From Minwuia thermotolerans (GTDB lineage: Bacteria > Pseudomonadota > Alphaproteobacteria > Minwuiales > Minwuiaceae): DNA of 64,000 nucleotides. How positions within the stretch are numbered: position 1 is the stretch's first letter; each line of letters opens with the position of its first letter. The stretch is from assembly GCA_021604565.1 (NCBI GenBank), contig BQJF01000003.1:1-64000 (forward strand), read 5' to 3'. The notes beneath the pieces are model-generated. The model saw only the letters and a list, made by a program, of their open reading frames with translations. It ran no database searches and was not told the origin of the DNA. Below are positions 1 to 8,118 of the stretch, piece after piece. The position numbers and the translations under genes were made by a program.

Positions 1-61
1 AAGACCCGCTGCGCCGATGGTACTCCGGCTCAAGCCGCGGAAGAGTAGGTCACCGCCAGGC
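1..61 (+). rRNA. rrf: 5S ribosomal RNA, 3' end (partial)
   Basis: The first 60 or so bases match the conserved 3' half of alphaproteobacterial 5S rRNA: the GCGCCGATGGTACT block, a short CGGCT/AGCCG hairpin, then GAGAGTAGGTC-like sequence (here AAGAGTAGGTCACCGCC) ending in CCAGGC, which would pair with the 5' end outside the window. The window therefore starts at the downstream end of an rRNA operon. No tRNA-fMet follows it here. The exact 3' end is uncertain by a base or two. Called from remembered 5S consensus, not a covariance search. Confidence 0.78.
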
Positions 62-362
62 CAACTCACTCGATTGATCAAAAACAGAAGCTCAACGCTG
101 AAAACAAAGCGCGCAACCCTCCTCACCAAAGCTAAACAAAATCACAGCAGACAGAGACACCCCGCAAGTGATGCAACGCCATCGCGACTGAATCAGATCA
201 AGGCGCACGGGGGCTGTGCGGGGGTTGAGGTCGCTCAACAGAACGTATGCACCCTGGACTGGAAAAATGCCGAGCTATCGAAGACCAGCCTTCTCGAAAA
301 GACTGAATGCTTTGAACGGCTTGTAGCTCCGGGGAATTTGGGTCCCGTGGGAGCGATCCTGA
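62..362. other. Intergenic region after 5S rRNA, no gene seen
   Basis: About 300 bases between the 5S end and the converging methyltransferase gene. An open frame on the + strand crosses it but runs through the 5S sequence and gives a low-complexity basic peptide with no recognisable domain, so I do not call it. I see no hairpin followed by a T-run that would be a convincing rRNA terminator. Confidence 0.6.
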
Positions 363-1187
363 TCAGGTCAGGTAAATTTCACTTTCCCGCACTTCGTGGC
401 GACCCTTTCGGATCGCACTCCAGACCAGCCGTCTGCGTGTGATGGGATGGCCGTCAGCGTCGGCGACGTTTCGGTAGCTTCGGACGATGGACAGGACGCG
501 GAGCGTGCGACTGACCACCAGAGCCCGACGCCGAAGCTTGGAATACAGGCTCTGTCCCTTGACCTGCTTGGCCAGCAGAAACGGGTGCAACGACAGGCAG
601 ATGCATCGAACATCGAATTTCTGCAGCGTCTTGCGCAGAGCGTCGAGCATCATGTACTCCGCACCCTCGATATCGATCTTCAGATAGATCGGATCGCCAG
701 AACACCCGACATCGGCAATGAACTCGTCGAGCCGGACGGTTTCAACCTCCCAGCGTGTCTTTCCCTCTGTATGGAACGCGCTGCTGCCGGCATTGTTTCC
801 ATGGTCCATGCTGTAGAAGGATTGCGTGCCCTTCCTGTCGCCGACAAACTTTGGAACGATGGTGATGTTGTCTGCATTGTTGACGCGGATATTGTCCTGC
901 AGCGCTTCGACCGACGTCGGATCGGCCTCGAAAGCAAAGACCTTGCGATACTTGCGTGAAGCCAGCAATGCTGCTGATCCCTGCCAGGATCCAACGTCGA
1001 GAAAGACACCTTTCGGGTCAGCATGCCTGGCAATGAACGAATACAACTCCTGTTCGGTATCACCGGACTCCCAGGCGCGCCAGTTTTCGGTGAAGTAGCT
1101 CGGGTCCCGGGTCACGTCTGCCTTGAAAGGCTCATCAGCCAGTGTGACGTCAATGATGTCTGCCAATGAAACGGTCTCCGGGAGCAT
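363..1187 (-). CDS. FkbM family methyltransferase
   Basis: 274 aa. A SAM-dependent methyltransferase fold is visible: motif I is FLDVGSWQGSAAL (about residues 60-72), followed by the acidic residue ending strand 2 (FAFEADP) and a later LKIDIEGAEY block (about 168-177), the combination typical of FkbM-type O-methyltransferases. The N-terminal 55 residues look soluble and there is no signal peptide or membrane segment, so it is cytoplasmic. FkbM-family proteins methylate hydroxyls of sugars or secondary metabolites; the substrate here is unknown. The gene stands alone, converging on the rRNA operon; no glycan genes flank it. The ATG start has only a weak upstream purine stretch. Confidence 0.85.
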   Translation of the reverse strand: MLPETVSLADIIDVTLADEPFKADVTRDPSYFTENWRAWESGDTEQELYSFIARHADPKGVFLDVGSWQGSAALLASRKYRKVFAFEADPTSVEALQDNIRVNNADNITIVPKFVGDRKGTQSFYSMDHGNNAGSSAFHTEGKTRWEVETVRLDEFIADVGCSGDPIYLKIDIEGAEYMMLDALRKTLQKFDVRCICLSLHPFLLAKQVKGQSLYSKLRRRALVVSRTLRVLSIVRSYRNVADADGHPITRRRLVWSAIRKGRHEVRESEIYLT

Positions 1188-1409
1188 ATTCGCGAGGTGT
1201 GGTCATTCAATTCGGGCACCGGAGGCAGGTACAGCGAAACAGGTGCTGCCTATCCCGAGGCTGAACTCCCGGCGAGTATATCCAACTGTAGAAGTGCCTT
1301 GTCAATGATCGGCGACTGAAACGACAGAGTGCAGCGGCAGGGGGGCGCGCGTCCGATTGTCCGACTGGGGGCCGTTTCGGGAGGGCCGGAGATAGGCTAT
1401 ACCCGTTCC

Positions 1410-1601
1410 ATGGAAATCTTCGAATATCTCGCGATCGCGGCCGTTCTGGCTGTCGCGGTCATTCTGGCAGTCGGGGTGATCAGCATGATCACCGGTGGCG
1501 CGTTCGGAAAGCGCAACAGCAACAGGCTGATGCGTGCGCGGATCCTGTTTCAGGCCCTTGCGATCGTGTTCCTGGCGCTCGTGTTCCTGACCGGCGACTG
1601 A
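1410..1601 (+). CDS. Small twin-transmembrane protein, HIG1 domain-like
   Basis: 63 aa starting at MEIFEYLAIAAV. Two hydrophobic helices (about residues 5-27 and 44-61) flank a basic turn with GKRNSNRLMRARI, the pattern of bacterial HIG1-domain twin-transmembrane proteins. Family members in mitochondria assist respiratory complexes; the bacterial role is unproven. A longer reading from 1329 exists but its first 27 residues are not hydrophobic or conserved-looking, so the internal ATG at 1410 is preferred. It lies 12 bases before the adenosyltransferase gene and is probably co-transcribed with it, an arrangement I recall from other alphaproteobacteria. Confidence 0.78.
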   Translation: MEIFEYLAIAAVLAVAVILAVGVISMITGGAFGKRNSNRLMRARILFQALAIVFLALVFLTGD

Positions 1602-1613
1602 GGGGCGGTTCCA

Positions 1614-2177
1614 ATGGTGAAGCTGACGAAGATCTATACCCGCGGCGGTGACAAGGGCCAGACATCGCTCTCCGACGGCTCGCGCCGCCCGAAGACGGAC
1701 GTGCTGGTGGAGGCCTATGGCGCCGTGGACGAGACCAATGCGGCGGTCGGTCTCGCGCGCCTGTACCTGGATGGCGAACCGGATGCCATGCTCTCGCGCA
1801 TCCAGAACGACCTGTTCGACCTGGGGGCCGATCTCTCGACCCCCCATGCGGAAAGCTACAAGTGGGAACCGCTCCGGATCGTTGATGCGCAAGTGGACCG
1901 GCTGGAGGCGGAGATCGATGCCATGAATGGCGATCTGGCGCCCCTGACCAGTTTCATCCTGCCCGGCGGCAGTGCCGGTGCGGCGCACCTGCATCAGGCG
2001 CGGACCCTGTCGCGCCGGGCGGAGCGGCTGGCATGGCGCGCGGCAGAGACGGAGACAGTCAGTGAGCCTGCCCTGCGCTATCTGAACCGTCTGTCGGACC
2101 ATCTGTTCCAGCTTGGCCGGGTGGTCAATGACAATGGGGCGACGGATGTGCTCTGGGTACCGGGGAAGAACCGGTGA
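1614..2177 (+). CDS. Cob(I)yrinic acid a,c-diamide adenosyltransferase (PduO type)
   Basis: 187 aa, full length for the PduO-type ATP:corrinoid adenosyltransferase family. It transfers the 5'-deoxyadenosyl group of ATP to cob(I)alamin to make coenzyme B12. The N-terminal ATP-binding signature YTRGGDKGQTSL (residues 8-19), the VDETNAAVG segment and the C-terminal RLSDHLFQLGRVVN helix are all present. Cytoplasmic. The stop codon overlaps the start of the glycosylase gene by four bases, so the two are translationally coupled. No other cobalamin genes are in the window. Confidence 0.93.
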   Translation: MVKLTKIYTRGGDKGQTSLSDGSRRPKTDVLVEAYGAVDETNAAVGLARLYLDGEPDAMLSRIQNDLFDLGADLSTPHAESYKWEPLRIVDAQVDRLEAEIDAMNGDLAPLTSFILPGGSAGAAHLHQARTLSRRAERLAWRAAETETVSEPALRYLNRLSDHLFQLGRVVNDNGATDVLWVPGKNR

Positions 2178-2821
2178 CTGACACAGAGGGCCTGATTGCG
2201 GGAGCGGATGGCCGTCCCAGATGTTTCTGGCATGGTGGCCTGCCGGACTACGAGGCCTATCATGATGCCGAATGGGGCTGGCCGGTCGACAGCGATACGC
2301 GGTTGTTCGAGAAGATCTGCCTGGAGGGGTTCCAGTCCGGACTGAGCTGGCTGACCATCCTGCGCAAGCGGGAGAACTTCCGGGCGGCCTTCGACGGCTT
2401 CGATTTCCACAAGGTCTCGCTCTATGGCCCCGACGAGATCGACCGTCTGCTCGGTGATGGGGGTATTGTGCGCCACCGGGGCAAGATCGAGGCGACGATC
2501 AACAATGCGGCCCGCGCCGTCGAGCTGGTGGCGGAGGCGGGCAGCCTCAGCGCCTTCTTCTGGTCGCACATGCCGAACGACGCGGAGCGGCCGGATCCGG
2601 TGACCCTGGCGACCTTGCGGGAGAACCCGACCACGGATGCGTCCAAACAGCTCTCCAAGGCACTGAAGAAGCGCGGCTGGCGCTTTGTCGGCCCCACCAC
2701 CGCCTATGCCTTCATGCAGGCCATGGGGCTGGTCAACGACCATCTGGAGGGCTGCTGCATACGGGCGCCGGTGGAAGAGGCGCGCCAGGCGTTCCTGAAA
2801 GAGCTTCAGGGACCGGCGTAG
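2174..2821 (+). CDS. tag: DNA-3-methyladenine glycosylase I
   Basis: 215 aa. Removes 3-methyladenine from alkylated DNA as the first step of base excision repair. Family signatures are in place: the N-terminal Cys of RCFWHGG and the His of YHDAEWG, and the C-terminal His and Cys of NDHLEGCCIR, which correspond to the structural zinc ligands; the active-site region SGLSWLTILRKRENFRAAF is intact in overlapping pieces. It starts with GTG inside the last codons of the adenosyltransferase gene (GTGA overlap). Length is close to E. coli Tag plus a short N-terminal extension. Confidence 0.93.
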   Translation: MTDTEGLIAGADGRPRCFWHGGLPDYEAYHDAEWGWPVDSDTRLFEKICLEGFQSGLSWLTILRKRENFRAAFDGFDFHKVSLYGPDEIDRLLGDGGIVRHRGKIEATINNAARAVELVAEAGSLSAFFWSHMPNDAERPDPVTLATLRENPTTDASKQLSKALKKRGWRFVGPTTAYAFMQAMGLVNDHLEGCCIRAPVEEARQAFLKELQGPA

Positions 2822-4068
2822 GAAATACGCCAGACCGCCCGACCGCTGTCATCCGCCACCAGCAGGCTGCCATCGGTCCAGACCGCCAGACCGGCGGGGC
2901 GTCCGATCACTTCGGCCCGGTTTCTCCCCGCGACCCAGAAGCCGGTGGCGAAGTTGCTGTAGCTGCCGACCGGGCGACCGTCCCGGAAGGGCACGCGGAC
3001 GATCTTGTATCCGGTCGGGGTGGCCGAGTTCCAGGAGCCATGCAGCGCGACGAAGGCATCCCCCTGATATTCGGCCGGGAACTGTTGGCCCTGATAGAAT
3101 ACCAGGCCCAGCGGCGCGGAATGGGACTTGAACAGCACGTCCGGGACAATGGCCCTTGCGGCCTGATCCGCCCCGCGCCCGCGCATGTTGGGGTCGGGGG
3201 TAGAGCCGATGTAGCTGTAGGGCCAGCCGTAGAAACCGCCCGGTTCCACTCGTGTCAGATAATCGGGTACCAGCCCGTCCCCCAGCCCGTCCCTTTCATT
3301 GACCACGACATAGAGGTCATCGGTGCCGGGGTAGAAGGCGATGCCGACAGGGTTGCGCAGGCCGGTGGCGAAGGTGGTCTGTGCCGATCCGTCCGCCGCG
3401 AACTGCTGCACGGTGGCGCGGGGCGGATCCTCTGCCTGAATGTTGCCGCGTGATCCGACCGCTACGTGGAAGCGGCTGCCATCGGGTGTGAAGGTCAGGT
3501 TGCGGGTCCAGTGCCCGCCGCCATTGCCCAGCGCGCGGGGGCCGGTCACCAGCTCAGCCGGTCCTGCGGCCTTCATGTCTCCGACGCGGAAGGGCAGGCG
3601 GCTGACGCGGGTTTCTTCCCCCACATAGACCCAGCCCTCGCGGATCGCCAGCCCGTGCGGTGCGTCGAGGCCGTCCGCGAACGTGCCCTGCACTTCCGCC
3701 TTGCCGTCTCCATCGGCATCTCGCAGCAGGGTGATACGGCCCGCCCGCGATTCGGCCAGCAGCACATCGCCGTTTGATGCCACGGCCATCCAGCGCGGAT
3801 GCGCCAGGCCCGAGGCGAACAGCTCGGCCCGGAAGCCCTCGGGGACCCTCAGCGTTGCATCCGCAGGGCGCTCGACCCGGTAGGCTGAACTGGCGACACT
3901 GTCGGTGGCGAAGGGTGGTGGCATGTCAGCGGGGCGAATATGGAAGCTTTCGCCGACAGGCTGATGGTCAGGCGGCAGCGGTTGCGAAACGGCCGCGCAG
4001 GACAGCGTCAGCAGGGCGGGAACAAGGACGTGAAAACGAGTCAGTGGGCGGCGCATTTTCTGTTTCAT
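2806..4068 (-). CDS. Lipoprotein sugar dehydrogenase (sorbosone dehydrogenase / PQQ-type beta-propeller)
   Basis: About 420 aa from the ATG at 4068. The N terminus has a basic stretch, a hydrophobic core and a lipobox ending TLSC, so it should be a lipid-anchored periplasmic protein. The body is a six-bladed beta-propeller of the sorbosone/glucose dehydrogenase family: FASGLAHPRWMAVASNG, ADGLDAPHGLAI, TGLRNPVGIAFYPGTDDLYVVVNERD and APLGLVFYQG. Family members oxidise aldoses using PQQ; substrate unknown and no PQQ synthesis genes are nearby. The 3' end overlaps the converging tag gene by 16 bases. The frame stays open further upstream but that part overlaps the ArsR gene and is not homologous; ATGs at 4077 and 4056 are alternatives. 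Confidence 0.85.
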   Translation of the reverse strand: MKQKMRRPLTRFHVLVPALLTLSCAAVSQPLPPDHQPVGESFHIRPADMPPPFATDSVASSAYRVERPADATLRVPEGFRAELFASGLAHPRWMAVASNGDVLLAESRAGRITLLRDADGDGKAEVQGTFADGLDAPHGLAIREGWVYVGEETRVSRLPFRVGDMKAAGPAELVTGPRALGNGGGHWTRNLTFTPDGSRFHVAVGSRGNIQAEDPPRATVQQFAADGSAQTTFATGLRNPVGIAFYPGTDDLYVVVNERDGLGDGLVPDYLTRVEPGGFYGWPYSYIGSTPDPNMRGRGADQAARAIVPDVLFKSHSAPLGLVFYQGQQFPAEYQGDAFVALHGSWNSATPTGYKIVRVPFRDGRPVGSYSNFATGFWVAGRNRAEVIGRPAGLAVWTDGSLLVADDSGRAVWRISYAGP

Positions 4069-4114
4069 GTCTCCCATATGGGGTGACGCTGCGGCAGGTC
4101 GAGAGGTCACCCGA

Positions 4115-4801
4115 TCAGTTGACCGTGGGAAAATGCGTCTCGAAGGCCTTCTGTCCCTTTGGCGAGAAACTGATGATCCGCGATTTCGGTACCCGCTCGG
4201 CCCAGCCCAGCCCGATGAAACGGTCCAGCAGCGCGGTGCCGAGGGCACCCGCCATGTGCGTGCGCCGCTCGCTCCAGTCCAGGCAGGATTTGCAGACAGG
4301 TCGCCGCTCCCGCTCCAGCGCCTCGACATCGATCCCGAGGTCTTCCAGGAAGTCACGGCCCGCGTCGGTCAGGGCAAAGTCCGTTTCCGTTCCGGTCAGC
4401 AACCGGCGCTGCTGCAGACTGTCGAAAAGTTGCACGCCCAGGTCACCGGCCAGGTGGTTGTAGCAGACGCGGGCGCGGCGCAACGCCGGATCCTTCGGCC
4501 CCGTGCGGGTCCGCATCAGACCGCGACTTGCCGCAAGGCCCATCAGGGCTTCCAGAACCTCCGCCACATCCTCATCGGCCAGGGCGAAATATCGGTGCCT
4601 GCCCTGTTTGCGTTGCTGCAGCAGACCGGCCCCCTCCAGCTTCGACAGGTGTGAACTGGCAGTCTGCACCGTGATGCCGGCTTCGGACGCCAGCTCGGTC
4701 GCCGTCAGCGCCTTGCCGCTCATCAGCGCGATCAGCATGTTGGCCCGCGCCGGGTCGCCGATGACAGAGCCGAGCAGGGCAATATCTGGTCCTTCTTTCA
4801 T
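4115..4801 (-). CDS. ArsR-family winged-helix transcriptional regulator
   Basis: 228 aa from MKEGPDIALLGS. The N-terminal 90 residues are a winged helix-turn-helix: DPARANMLIALMSGKALTA, the recognition helix TVQTASSHLSKLEGAGL, and a wing QGRHRYFAL. The second half has the longer tail seen in a subgroup of ArsR proteins with two Cys in RRPVCKSCLDWSE, a possible redox or metal site. Such proteins usually repress a neighbouring operon. It is divergent from the NIPSNAP gene (79 bases apart), making that promoter region the likely target; it is followed 46 bases later by the sugar dehydrogenase. Confidence 0.88.
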   Translation of the reverse strand: MKEGPDIALLGSVIGDPARANMLIALMSGKALTATELASEAGITVQTASSHLSKLEGAGLLQQRKQGRHRYFALADEDVAEVLEALMGLAASRGLMRTRTGPKDPALRRARVCYNHLAGDLGVQLFDSLQQRRLLTGTETDFALTDAGRDFLEDLGIDVEALERERRPVCKSCLDWSERRTHMAGALGTALLDRFIGLGWAERVPKSRIISFSPKGQKAFETHFPTVN

Positions 4802-4879
4802 GGTTCGATGATACCCGAAGCATTGACAGGCGACAATCGGGCATTCCTGGAGGTGCAACACGAACCCGGGGAGTCTCCC

Positions 4880-5212
4880 ATGATCACATGTTTCATCCGC
4901 TATCACATCGACCCGACGAAGCAGGCGCAGTTCACCGAATATGCGCGCAACTGGGGTCAGGCCATCCCGCGCTGCGGCGCCGATCTGATCGGCTATTACG
5001 CACCACATGAGGGGTCATCGACACTGGCCTACGGTGTCTACAACATCGAGAACCTGGCGGCCTATGAAGCCTATCGGGCAAGGCTGGCTGCTGATCCGCT
5101 GGGGCGTGAGAACTATGAATTCGCCCAGCGGGAGAAGTTCCTGCTGCGGGAGGACCGGACCTTTCTGAAACTTGTTTCAGCGCCGCATGGGCCCGCCGAA
5201 GAGGTCGGCTGA
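4880..5212 (+). CDS. NIPSNAP family protein
   Basis: 110 aa from the ATG at 4880, which has GGGGAG eight bases upstream; the frame is open further 5' but that part overlaps the ArsR promoter. The sequence is a ferredoxin-like alpha/beta barrel monomer with the NIPSNAP pattern: MITCFIRYHIDPTKQAQFTEY at the start and YEAYRARLAADP in the middle. Function of bacterial NIPSNAP proteins is not established; many are dimeric ligand-binding proteins next to catabolic genes. Its divergence from an ArsR repressor suggests it is the regulated gene. Confidence 0.88.
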   Translation: MITCFIRYHIDPTKQAQFTEYARNWGQAIPRCGADLIGYYAPHEGSSTLAYGVYNIENLAAYEAYRARLAADPLGRENYEFAQREKFLLREDRTFLKLVSAPHGPAEEVG

Positions 5213-5215
5213 ACG

Positions 5216-5836
5216 TCAGTCCCGTTCATCGCCGGGGATCATGCCGCCGACTGTTCGTGCCATGGCGTCGTCGGAGGCGGCGAGACCTGCGCGGACAGCG
5301 GCGCGATCCTCCGGCGTGCGGTTCTGGCTCATCTTCCACTTGCCTTCCAGCCGTTCGATCGGGATGCGGAAGGCAACGATGCCCTTCTGCATCCCGGCGC
5401 GGTAGCTCTCCGGTGTGGAATCATACTGCCAGCCCTCCGCGCCTTCGTATCCGCTGCTGAGGCGGCGCATCAGGGCGGAGACTTCGGTCGCATCCCCGAT
5501 CACCTGTGGCGTGCCATAGGCGTGAACGACGGCATAGTTCCATGTCGGCACGTTCGGACTGGTGGCATACAGGGTTGGCGAGACATAGGTGTGCGGGCCG
5601 GAGAACACGGCCAGCACCGGCGCGCGACCGAAATCCCGCCACTGCGGGTTGGCGCGCGCCATGTGCGCCAGCAGGGTACCGTTCGGGCCAGCCTGGCGGT
5701 CAAGGATGAAGGGCAGATGCGTGCCGAAGGGCGCGTCATCCGGGCCGGTCGTCACCAGCAACCCGAATTCGTTGCCTTCGATCAGATCGTGGCACGTGGC
5801 GGCGTCCTCGACGCTGAAATGGCTGGGTCGGTACAT
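5216..5836 (-). CDS. PaiB-like FMN-binding protein
   Basis: 206 aa, the usual PaiB length. PaiB of Bacillus was described as a negative regulator of sporulation and protease genes; the fold is a split-barrel flavin-binding domain. Seen here: MYRPSHFSVED at the start, LPFILDR, and the family block FSGPHTYVSPTLY followed by TWNYAVVHAYG. Cytoplasmic, no membrane segments. Its start codon overlaps the stop of the upstream phosphodiesterase gene at 5836, so the two form a coupled operon. The regulatory label is by family only; an enzymatic flavin role is equally possible. Confidence 0.88.
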   Translation of the reverse strand: MYRPSHFSVEDAATCHDLIEGNEFGLLVTTGPDDAPFGTHLPFILDRQAGPNGTLLAHMARANPQWRDFGRAPVLAVFSGPHTYVSPTLYATSPNVPTWNYAVVHAYGTPQVIGDATEVSALMRRLSSGYEGAEGWQYDSTPESYRAGMQKGIVAFRIPIERLEGKWKMSQNRTPEDRAAVRAGLAASDDAMARTVGGMIPGDERD

Positions 5837-6690
5837 CAGTTTGTCACGCTGCCTTTCAGGAACGGCTTGGCCTGCATGCTGTCGGGGACCGGCAGCCCGA
5901 ATCGGGAGAGGATGGTGGGCGCAAGCTGCAACTGGTCCAGCAGGGCGTCTTCCTCCGGACCCTTGGCATCGCCGAAATAGTAGACGGGGAAGTCGCGCAT
6001 GTCGGGCGCATTGCCGCCGTGATGGCCGCGGTCACTGTGGCCATGGTCCGCGGTCACGATCACCTCGTACCCCGCCGCGCGCCAGGCCGGCAGGAAGGCG
6101 GCGAGCGAGGCGTCCACCGTGTAACAGGCCAGATCCATCTCGCTGCAGTCCTGCCCGAAGCGATGCGACATGGAATCCAGCGTGCAGGTGTGCAGCAGGC
6201 CATAGTCCAGGTCAAAGCGACTGATCAGGTTCGTCAAAGTGGCGAACAGGTCCACGTCGCTTGGTGTCATCTGGTTGTCGTGGCTTTCACCGGTCATGGT
6301 GTGCAACCGGCCATGCCGGATCGGCAGGCTGTCATCATCGAACTCGATGTCACGGACGGGATCGAAGGGATCGCGGTTGAACATCCGCGACCAGTCCGAA
6401 TGGGTGACCGCGCCCGTCACACCGCCAGCCCCCGAAACGGCCGAGAAGATGTCCGGCAGGTTCAGTCGGCGCACCGTCTGGTTGGATGTGATGCCATGCA
6501 CCTGTGGCGACACGCCGGTATGGATGGAGGCATAGCAGGGACCAGAGGTGGAGGGCAGGACGGAGCGCATGCGCCAGACCCGGGCCTCCCCGCTGCTGAC
6601 CCAGCCTTCCAGATTGCCCATCAGCCGCCGGGCGGCCCGCCAGGCGAGCCCGTCCAGTACGATCATCAGAAGCTTGCGTTGCAGTGCCAC
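5836..6690 (-). CDS. Alkaline phosphatase / type I phosphodiesterase superfamily hydrolase
   Basis: 284 aa. An alkaline-phosphatase-superfamily metal hydrolase: the start has MIVLDGLAWR with the first metal-binding Asp, STSGPCYASIHTGVSPQVHGI carries the nucleophile-region Ser/Thr and His, and the C-terminal TADHGHSDRGHHGGN supplies the Asp-His-His metal ligands. No signal peptide, so apparently cytoplasmic. Substrate unknown; phosphodiester, phosphonate or sulfate esters are possible. It is the first gene of a two-gene operon with the PaiB-like gene. Confidence 0.85.
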   Translation of the reverse strand: MALQRKLLMIVLDGLAWRAARRLMGNLEGWVSSGEARVWRMRSVLPSTSGPCYASIHTGVSPQVHGITSNQTVRRLNLPDIFSAVSGAGGVTGAVTHSDWSRMFNRDPFDPVRDIEFDDDSLPIRHGRLHTMTGESHDNQMTPSDVDLFATLTNLISRFDLDYGLLHTCTLDSMSHRFGQDCSEMDLACYTVDASLAAFLPAWRAAGYEVIVTADHGHSDRGHHGGNAPDMRDFPVYYFGDAKGPEEDALLDQLQLAPTILSRFGLPVPDSMQAKPFLKGSVTN

Positions 6691-6798
6691 CGGAATGTCC
6701 CCCGTTCAATCCTGTCGGTGGGAGAAGACTATGGGCGAAACGCTGCGTCAATGAGACGACACTGCCGGTCGGGCGCGCGTCCGTCAGGTTCGCTGCTG

Positions 6799-7851
6799 TC
6801 AGGCGGCCAGGGTCTGCGCCGCCTTGCCGAGGACTTCCTGCGCCATCCGGTCGGCCATCGCACCCGTCGGGATGCCTTCCCGGGTCGCGCGGCGGAAAAG
6901 GTCGGTCAGCGTACCGCCGATCCGGGTGACATGGTCGAAGGCCGCATCGCGGTCATAGTCAGGGCCTTCGTGGGCAATATTGATGATGCCGCCCGCGTTG
7001 ATGACATAGTCGGGGGCATAGAGGATTTCCCGCGCCGCCAGCATCTCGTCATGCCGTGCCTCGGCGAGCTGGTTGTTGGCTGACCCCGCCACGATGGAGG
7101 CCTTCAGCAAGGGGATCGTTTCATCGTTCAGGCCCGCGCCCAGCGCGCAGGGCGCGAAGACATCGGCGCGCACCAGGTGGATCGCATCCGTGCCAACGGC
7201 TGTCGCGCCGAACGACTTCGTGGCGGCAGTCATCAGCCCGTCGCGCATGTCGGAGACGATCAGCCGTGCCCCTGCCTCGTGCAACCGGTTGCAGAGATCC
7301 CAGCCGACGTGGCCGAGACCCTGCACCGCGACGGTGACGCCCTTCAGTTCGTCGTCGCCGCGCTGATGTTTCAGTGCGGCCTGGATGCCGGCGAAAACGC
7401 CGAGCGCCGTGGCGGGGGAGGGGTCGCCCGACTCGCCTTCCAGTCCGGCGACGAAACGGGTTTCCTCCCGCACGAAGGCCATGTCGGCGGGGCAGGTTCC
7501 GACATCCTCGGCGATCACATAGGTGCCGCCGAGGCGTTCCACGAAACGTCCCATGGCGCGGAACAGGTCCGGCGTGGCGATCTTGCGCGGATCGCCGATG
7601 ATCACCGACTTGCCGCCGCCGCGCCTGGTACCGGCCAGGGCGGCCTTGTAGGTCATGCCGCGCGACAGGCGCAGGGCATCGGTCAGGGCTTCCTGTTCGT
7701 CGGCATAGGGCCAGAAGCGGCAGCCGCCAAGTCCGGCGCCCAGTGTCGTGTCATGGACGGCAATGATGGCGTTCAGACCCGTCGCGGCGTCGCGGCAGAA
7801 CACGACCTCCTCGTGATTGTCGAAATCGGGTGAGCTGAACACGGCCATCAT
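6799..7851 (-). CDS. Leucine/valine/phenylalanine dehydrogenase (Glu/Leu/Phe/Val dehydrogenase family)
   Basis: About 350 aa from the double ATG at 7851, which has AGGAGG upstream on the minus strand; the frame is open 18 codons further but that extension lacks a ribosome site. Oxidative deamination of branched-chain or aromatic amino acids with NAD+. Seen: glycine-rich substrate site GLGGCRFWPY, catalytic Lys region GMTYKAALAG, GGGKSVIIGD, and the Rossmann motif VQGLGHVGWD. Length fits leucine dehydrogenase better than hexameric glutamate dehydrogenase. Single gene; the phosphodiesterase operon follows on the same strand after 108 bases. Confidence 0.9.
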   Translation of the reverse strand: MMAVFSSPDFDNHEEVVFCRDAATGLNAIIAVHDTTLGAGLGGCRFWPYADEQEALTDALRLSRGMTYKAALAGTRRGGGKSVIIGDPRKIATPDLFRAMGRFVERLGGTYVIAEDVGTCPADMAFVREETRFVAGLEGESGDPSPATALGVFAGIQAALKHQRGDDELKGVTVAVQGLGHVGWDLCNRLHEAGARLIVSDMRDGLMTAATKSFGATAVGTDAIHLVRADVFAPCALGAGLNDETIPLLKASIVAGSANNQLAEARHDEMLAAREILYAPDYVINAGGIINIAHEGPDYDRDAAFDHVTRIGGTLTDLFRRATREGIPTGAMADRMAQEVLGKAAQTLAA

Positions 7852-7997
7852 GGCCTCCTGGAACGATAAGGGTGGTCTTATGGAGTCTGGGCAGGGATTT
7901 GGCATCGGTTGCAGGCGGGATCAATCGCTAACCGGCGGGTGTCATGAATTCGCATGAATCCTTCCCCGTGCCCCCGGTTTCCCGCCCTTTCAGTAGA

Positions 7998-8026
7998 TTG
8001 GCAGGAAGGGCGCGCAATAATATTAC
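7998..8026 (+). promoter_or_regulatory. Sigma70-like promoter overlapped by a palindrome
   Basis: A -35 box TTGGCA (7998-8003) and a -10 box TATTAC (8021-8026) are separated by 17 bases and point at the DUF3179 gene. A 17-base imperfect palindrome (GCGCAATA-A-TATTACGC, 8012-8028) covers the spacer end and the -10 box; 7 of 8 base pairs match. Such a position suits a repressor operator. The regulator is not known. Confidence 0.55.
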
Positions 8027-8118
8027 GCACCTGACTCACGCCCATGTGTGTCGAACCGGCGCCTTTCGGCCCATAGAGTTGCGGCAGGGTTGGCCGATGG
8101 ACAATCAGGGAGGGTCTG

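Noticed and set aside
17-442. 141-aa open frame at the window's left edge
   Set aside because: It runs through the 5S rRNA 3' end and into the methyltransferase gene on the other strand, with no recognisable domain.
1302-2102. Long minus-strand frame opposite the adenosyltransferase gene
   Set aside because: Shadow frame in GC-rich DNA; the + strand genes here have clear family motifs.
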